Source: Metabacillus_B sp050107715
GTDB lineage: Bacteria; Bacillota; Bacilli; Bacillales; Bacillaceae
Length of the DNA: 64,000 nucleotides
Reading direction: 5' to 3'
NCBI RefSeq assembly: GCF_050107715.1
Contig: NZ_JBNILN010000011.1
Coordinates: forward strand, 1 to 64,000
Part shown: one piece after another, positions 60,559 through 64,000 of the stretch
How positions within the stretch are numbered: the stretch's first letter is position 1
Layout of the letters: the number at the start of each line of letters is the position of its first letter
Translations under genes and position numbers: made by a program
Notes under the pieces: model-generated
The model's database searches: none
What the model was told of the DNA's origin: nothing
The model's input: the letters and a program-made list of their open reading frames with translations, nothing else

Positions 60559-62025
60559 TCACCCTTTTCTGATTTGCTCGACCTTATCCTTAATCTCCCG
60601 TATGTTTCTCATCTTATTTTCCCAGCATTTCTCACTAAGGTCCACCGGATAATCCTCAGGGTTAAGCTTTCTTCTGTACTCATCCCAAAGCTCCTCCAGA
60701 TTTTCCCTAACTTTGCTCTGTATTTTCTGAATAGATGGGAGATCATAAATCATTTTCCCATTAGCGAAAATATCCTTGTGAAGGTCGCGGGCCACAAAAT
60801 CAGTTACAAACTTGCTGATGTACGTATGGACAGGATGAAACATTTTCAGCCGTTCCTCTTCATTCGGGTTTTCTTCTTCAAGTGCAATATAATCGCCTTC
60901 TGATTTATGATTGTTGGTATTAATGATCCGATATATCCGCTTCATCCCCGGAGTAGTCACTTTTTCGGGATTACCGCTTATTTTGATCGTATCCGCCATT
61001 ACTCCATTTTCATCCTCTATGCTAACGAGTTTGTATACCCCGCCTAAAGCCGGCTGATCGTATGCAGTTATCAGCTTTGTGCCGATTCCCCACGTATCGA
61101 TCCGAGCCCCTTGAGACTTTAGGTTCATAATGGTGTCTTCATCCAAATCATTTGATGCAATAATGTGTGTCTCGGTAAATCCGGCTTCATCCAGCATTTT
61201 TCTGGCTTTTTTTGAGAGGTATGCCATATCGCCGCTATCAAGGCGGATCCCTTTAAAGTTGATTTGATCCCCAAGCTCCTGGGCAACCCTGATCGCGTTC
61301 GGAACGCCTGACTTCAGCGTATCATATGTATCAACAAGAAACACGCAATCTTTGTGGCGCCGCGCGTATTTATGGAACGCTGTATATTCATCACGGTAAG
61401 CCTGAACGAGAGCATGGGCATGGGTGCCGGCTGCCGGTATTCCAAATAGCTTTGCCGCCCGTACATTCGAAGTCGCTTCAAGACCGCCAATAAAGGCCGC
61501 CCTTGTGCCCCAAAGAGCCGCATCCATTTCATGAGCTCTTCTGGATCCGAATTCCATGACGGTCTGGTCTCCCACAGCCTGCTTAATTCTGCATGCCTTC
61601 GTTGCAATGAGAGTCTGGAAATTTACAATATTCAAAAGTGCCGTTTCAATGAGCTGAGCTTCTGCAAGCGGAGCCTCGACCCGAATCATTGGCTCGCCTC
61701 CAAAAACCAGCTCCCCCTCTTCCATCGAACGGACCGATCCTGTAAACCTCATATCCTTTAAAAAGGTCAGAAAATCATCCTGATAGCCAAGTTCTTTTAA
61801 AAATTCCAGATCACTTTCCGTAAACTGAAATTCTTCCAGGTATTGAATGACGCGCTCAAGTCCTGCAAAAACCGCATACCCATTCCCAAATGGCAGCCTT
61901 CTGAAAAACAATTCAAAAACAGCTTTCCGGTTATGGACTCCATCCTCCCAGTACGTCTCCGCCATGTTAATTTGATAAAGATCCGTGTGAAGCGCCATGC
62001 TGTCATCTTCATATTTGTGTTGCAT
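60559..62025 (-). CDS. pncB: Nicotinate phosphoribosyltransferase
   Basis: 488 residues, converts nicotinate and PRPP to nicotinate mononucleotide. Key stretches are ALHTDLYQINMAETYW at the N-terminus, EFGSRRAHEMDAALWGTRAA near residue 160 (catalytic His region), GTHAHALVQAY near residue 200, KGIRLDSGDMAYLSK near residue 255, and WGIGTKLITAYDQPALGGVYKLV near residue 310. GAGGAGATCG precedes the ATG. It ends eight bases before the nadD-like start. Confidence 0.94.
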   Translation of the reverse strand: MQHKYEDDSMALHTDLYQINMAETYWEDGVHNRKAVFELFFRRLPFGNGYAVFAGLERVIQYLEEFQFTESDLEFLKELGYQDDFLTFLKDMRFTGSVRSMEEGELVFGGEPMIRVEAPLAEAQLIETALLNIVNFQTLIATKACRIKQAVGDQTVMEFGSRRAHEMDAALWGTRAAFIGGLEATSNVRAAKLFGIPAAGTHAHALVQAYRDEYTAFHKYARRHKDCVFLVDTYDTLKSGVPNAIRVAQELGDQINFKGIRLDSGDMAYLSKKARKMLDEAGFTETHIIASNDLDEDTIMNLKSQGARIDTWGIGTKLITAYDQPALGGVYKLVSIEDENGVMADTIKISGNPEKVTTPGMKRIYRIINTNNHKSEGDYIALEEENPNEEERLKMFHPVHTYISKFVTDFVARDLHKDIFANGKMIYDLPSIQKIQSKVRENLEELWDEYRRKLNPEDYPVDLSEKCWENKMRNIREIKDKVEQIRKG

Positions 62026-62049
62026 TGAAACGATCTCCTCTCCATCCAG

Positions 62050-62598
62050 CTACAGAATTTGTGCGTTTAAGCTGCCTTTAAAATGTCTCAGTGCCCATTT
62101 GTGGCCTTCCTGGTCAAAGCTTGCAGCTGCTTGTTCATAAACGGTGATTCTAAATCCTTTGTTGTAAGCATCAACAGCCGTATGAAGAACACATATATCC
62201 GTACATACGCCGATAAGATGAATGTCGTTGATTCCTCTCTCTCTGAGAAGGATTTCCAAATTTGTTCCTGCAAATGCGCTGTACCGTGTTTTGTCCATCC
62301 AAATCACATGATCAGCCTGCTTGTTTTTGCTGTAAACTTCTTGAAGCCTGCCGTAAAGGTGCCTTCCCTCTGTCCCTTCGATATTATGCGGCGGATAAAG
62401 AGCCGTCTCCGGATGGAACGGGTCATTCCTTTTATGAACATCCACAGCAAAAATCACCGGTTCCTTTAACTCTATAAACTCTTCGGTAATTCTGACGATC
62501 TCCGGTTCGATTGACTGACCCGGCTTTCCGCAAGTAAGCGCCCCATCCTCAGCTACAAAATCATTTGTGTAATCAATCACAAGTAAAGCTTTGGTCAT
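62050..62598 (-). CDS. pncA: Nicotinamidase (isochorismatase family)
   Basis: 182 residues, hydrolyses nicotinamide to nicotinate. The catalytic triad is visible: Asp in VIDYTNDF near residue 9, Lys in WMDKTRYSAF near residue 102, Cys in GVCTDICV near residue 131. The metal ligand Asp/His lie in FAVDVHKRNDPFHPE. ATG at 62598 with AGGAGG seven bases upstream (an ATG two codons earlier is too close). First enzyme of the salvage route, feeding PncB. Confidence 0.93.
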   Translation of the reverse strand: MTKALLVIDYTNDFVAEDGALTCGKPGQSIEPEIVRITEEFIELKEPVIFAVDVHKRNDPFHPETALYPPHNIEGTEGRHLYGRLQEVYSKNKQADHVIWMDKTRYSAFAGTNLEILLRERGINDIHLIGVCTDICVLHTAVDAYNKGFRITVYEQAAASFDQEGHKWALRHFKGSLNAQIL

Positions 62599-62613
62599 TT
62601 TCATTCCTCCTGT

Positions 62614-63399
62614 TCAATAGCGAGCTGTATAAATCGGCTTGATAACGTCCAGATCTGTGAACCGGTACAGTTTGGCAGGTTTCTTCGATGTTCTCGCTGT
62701 CATTTTCCCTTCAGCTTCTTTAATAAAAGGCAGGGTCTTTATTTTTCTGGCAAACGATTGATCGCTTTTGATGGCCGGATCATCGGTCACTGTAAGCAAA
62801 ACGGCCTGAAGCTCGGAGTAAGTAAATTCGCCCGGCAAAAAATTTTTTACGGCTGTAGTCTGCAATAAATCAGATCTTATTTCCCTGATGGCATCAGTGA
62901 TCAGCCGGCTGTGATCAAAAGCAAGCTGGATGGAATCCAAATCCTCGAGTCGGAAAAGCTGCACTTCAGCCGCATCATCCTCAGCCCGTCTATCTTTAAG
63001 GGCATCTTCCGGGACAATGGCGTAATGAGCGTTGGATAAAATCCAGCCGCGCGGGTCTCTGCCAGGTCTGTCATACATCCCGTAATGCTTCATATGGATC
63101 CCGCGTACACCTGTTTCCTCCAGCAGTTCTCTGTGCGCAGCTTCAAGCGCGGTCTCATCCGGCTGGACAAAACCTCCCGGAAGTGCCCATTTGCCGCCCT
63201 CAATATTCGGGATTCCTTCTGCCGTCATTTCTGTTCTTTTAATCAGCAATAGCATTAAACTGACGACCGGGGGCTTATGCTCCATTTTTTCTGAGTGAAG
63301 GGTAAACACTGCGATATCGGATGTATAGCCATCCGGCGTTCTGTAGTCGCTCACACGGTAATGCTCTAAGGCTTCATGATTCGGGTTCTTTTTTTCCAA
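62614..63399 (-). CDS. NUDIX domain transcriptional regulator (NrtR-like)
   Basis: 261 residues. A NUDIX domain (residues 40-170) contains an intact box GGFVQPDETALEAAHRELLEETGV. A winged-helix C-terminal domain starts near FTYSELQAVLLTVTDD and ends in RPI/KPIYTARY-like sequence. This architecture is that of NrtR, which represses NAD genes and senses ADP-ribose. First gene of the salvage operon, with a palindrome over its own promoter. The intact NUDIX box could also mean hydrolase activity. TTG start. Confidence 0.82.
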   Translation of the reverse strand: MEKKNPNHEALEHYRVSDYRTPDGYTSDIAVFTLHSEKMEHKPPVVSLMLLLIKRTEMTAEGIPNIEGGKWALPGGFVQPDETALEAAHRELLEETGVRGIHMKHYGMYDRPGRDPRGWILSNAHYAIVPEDALKDRRAEDDAAEVQLFRLEDLDSIQLAFDHSRLITDAIREIRSDLLQTTAVKNFLPGEFTYSELQAVLLTVTDDPAIKSDQSFARKIKTLPFIKEAEGKMTARTSKKPAKLYRFTDLDVIKPIYTARY

Positions 63400-63416
63400 T
63401 CGATCACCAACTTTTT

Positions 63417-63435
63417 AATTAACATTTTGTTAATT
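63417..63435. promoter_or_regulatory. Perfect 19-bp palindrome, candidate NrtR operator
   Basis: AATTAACATTTTGTTAATT, symmetrical around three T. It lies 17 bases before the NrtR-like start and just after the -10 box. That is a repressor position, consistent with autoregulation of the NAD operon. Confidence 0.65.
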
Positions 63436-63438
63436 GCA

Positions 63439-63468
63439 ATTGTAATACACAGATGCCTGGAAAGTCAA
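63439..63468 (-). promoter_or_regulatory. SigA-type promoter of the NAD salvage operon
   Basis: Minus-strand TTGACT, 18 bases, TACAAT. The transcription start would fall inside or next to the palindrome. Confidence 0.6.
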
Positions 63469-63653
63469 CAAGGATCCTTTAAACAGGTAAAATTGATGAG
63501 TATTCTTCTTCACGCTTAATTTGGGATGTTTTAACCCTTTCGTGTGCTGAAGAACTATGAAACCCTTTGGGACAGATGGACTCCAGGAAAAGCGTTTGAG
63601 GAGCAAGGCGATTCGTCAATAAAGCGGACGGCTGCAGAAGAAATGGATCAACA

Positions 63654-63676
63654 GAAAAAAACAGCGTGGCCGCTGC
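63654..63676 (-). terminator. Terminator of the chemoreceptor gene
   Basis: Minus-strand CAGCG and CGCTG around four bases, followed by seven T, four bases after the stop codon. Confidence 0.65.
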
Positions 63677-63679
63677 TTC

Positions 63680-64000
63680 TCACTTGTTTTTTCCGAGGGT
63701 CGTTACCAGTCCATTCATACTGACTGTAAGCTCTCCCAACGATTCGATGATGCTTCGCACATGATGAACGGCCTGTAATTGCCCTTCCATGCCAGAAGCG
63801 ATCTCTCCGCTTGCTGATTGGCTTAGCTGAAGAGCAGCCGACATATTTGAAATAGAATGGCTGACCTCGGTTATGTGCTGGACAAAACGGCCGACTTCCT
63901 CCGCCACCCTGTTTGTCCCGGCAGCCACCTCATTTGAAGCGGCATCAATCTGCTCAAACGCAGCAGCTGCAGTTTCCGCTTTAAGCAAACCTTCTTCTAC
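63680..64000 (-). CDS. Methyl-accepting chemotaxis protein, C-terminal part (cut by window end)
   Basis: The frame is open to the right edge. The visible ~107 residues are a long helix (AAFEQIDAASNEVAAGTNRVAEEV, then VRSIIESLGELTVSMN) with the Ala/Ser/Glu-rich heptads of the cytoplasmic signalling and methylation helix of chemoreceptors. The conserved hairpin tip, membrane part and sensor lie outside the window. The first codons shown are not a true start. Confidence 0.7.
   Translation of the reverse strand, partial: VEEGLLKAETAAAAFEQIDAASNEVAAGTNRVAEEVGRFVQHITEVSHSISNMSAALQLSQSASGEIASGMEGQLQAVHHVRSIIESLGELTVSMNGLVTTLGKNK

Overview
The window reads as chromosome of an endospore-forming member of the Bacillaceae. 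It has strong AAGGAGG-type ribosome binding sites, U-tract terminators, an alpha/beta-type small acid-soluble spore protein, and a gene order that matches the Bacillus subtilis yhe region: yheA, yheB, yheD/yheC, yheE, ssp, yheF, yheG, yheH-yheI, nhaX, nhaC and dat (yheM). hemZ and yhaX, neighbours in the same B. subtilis region, are also here. All assignments come from reading the sequence; no database search was run.

Layout. 1-260: right end of an IS200/IS605-type (TnpB) element and a gene fragment. 329-1540: dicarboxylate/amino-acid:cation symporter. 1979-7532: beta-oxidation operon on the minus strand (CoA ligase, frame-shifted acyl-CoA dehydrogenase, hydroxyacyl-CoA dehydrogenase, thiolase, crotonase). 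7809-13593: acetyltransferase, hemZ, hydrolase/TetR pair, LD-carboxypeptidase, yhaX. 13751-22186: galactoside utilisation cluster (GH36, GH35, binding protein, two permeases, ROK regulator). It has no ATPase of its own, but an msmX-type ATPase lies at 32466. 23093-24163: ssuD-like monooxygenase. 24475-34401: yheA, yheB, a doubled yheD-yheC cassette of ATP-grasp spore proteins, yheE, a PucR-type regulator, msmX and the ssp gene. 34523-39784: yheF, yheG and the BmrCD-like exporter yheIH behind a leader with short peptides and two stacked terminators. 40102-45430: HPr-like protein, micro membrane protein, class A penicillin-binding protein, nhaX, nhaC. 45711-49509: ABC-2 type ABC transporter, SGNH hydrolase, D-amino-acid transaminase. 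49640-53338: class I ribonucleotide reductase behind tandem NrdR boxes and a cobalamin riboswitch. 53680-56465: a long array of 20-bp-spaced repeats, then a cluster of small GerPA-like proteins with a coiled-coil partner. 56672-58949: broken ada-type gene, EamA transporter, methyltransferase-like protein, small membrane protein. 59090-63444: NAD salvage operon (NrtR-type regulator, pncA, pncB, nadD-like, nadE) with its operator. The window ends inside a chemoreceptor gene.

How the genes work together. The galactoside cluster imports alpha- and beta-galactosides and hydrolyses them in the cytosol, probably energised by MsmX. Candidate cre sites near the ROK gene and msmX suggest shared catabolite control. 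Ribonucleotide reductase is wired to nucleotide state (NrdR) and B12 (riboswitch). The NAD operon covers nicotinamide to NAD.

The parts that look least described are the 20-21-bp periodic TATTGTCCGTACTT arrays (22791-22880 and 53685-54355), the adjacent GerPA-like cluster, the four-arm attenuator ahead of yheIH, the tRNA-like leader of the ssp gene and the doubled yheDC cassette.
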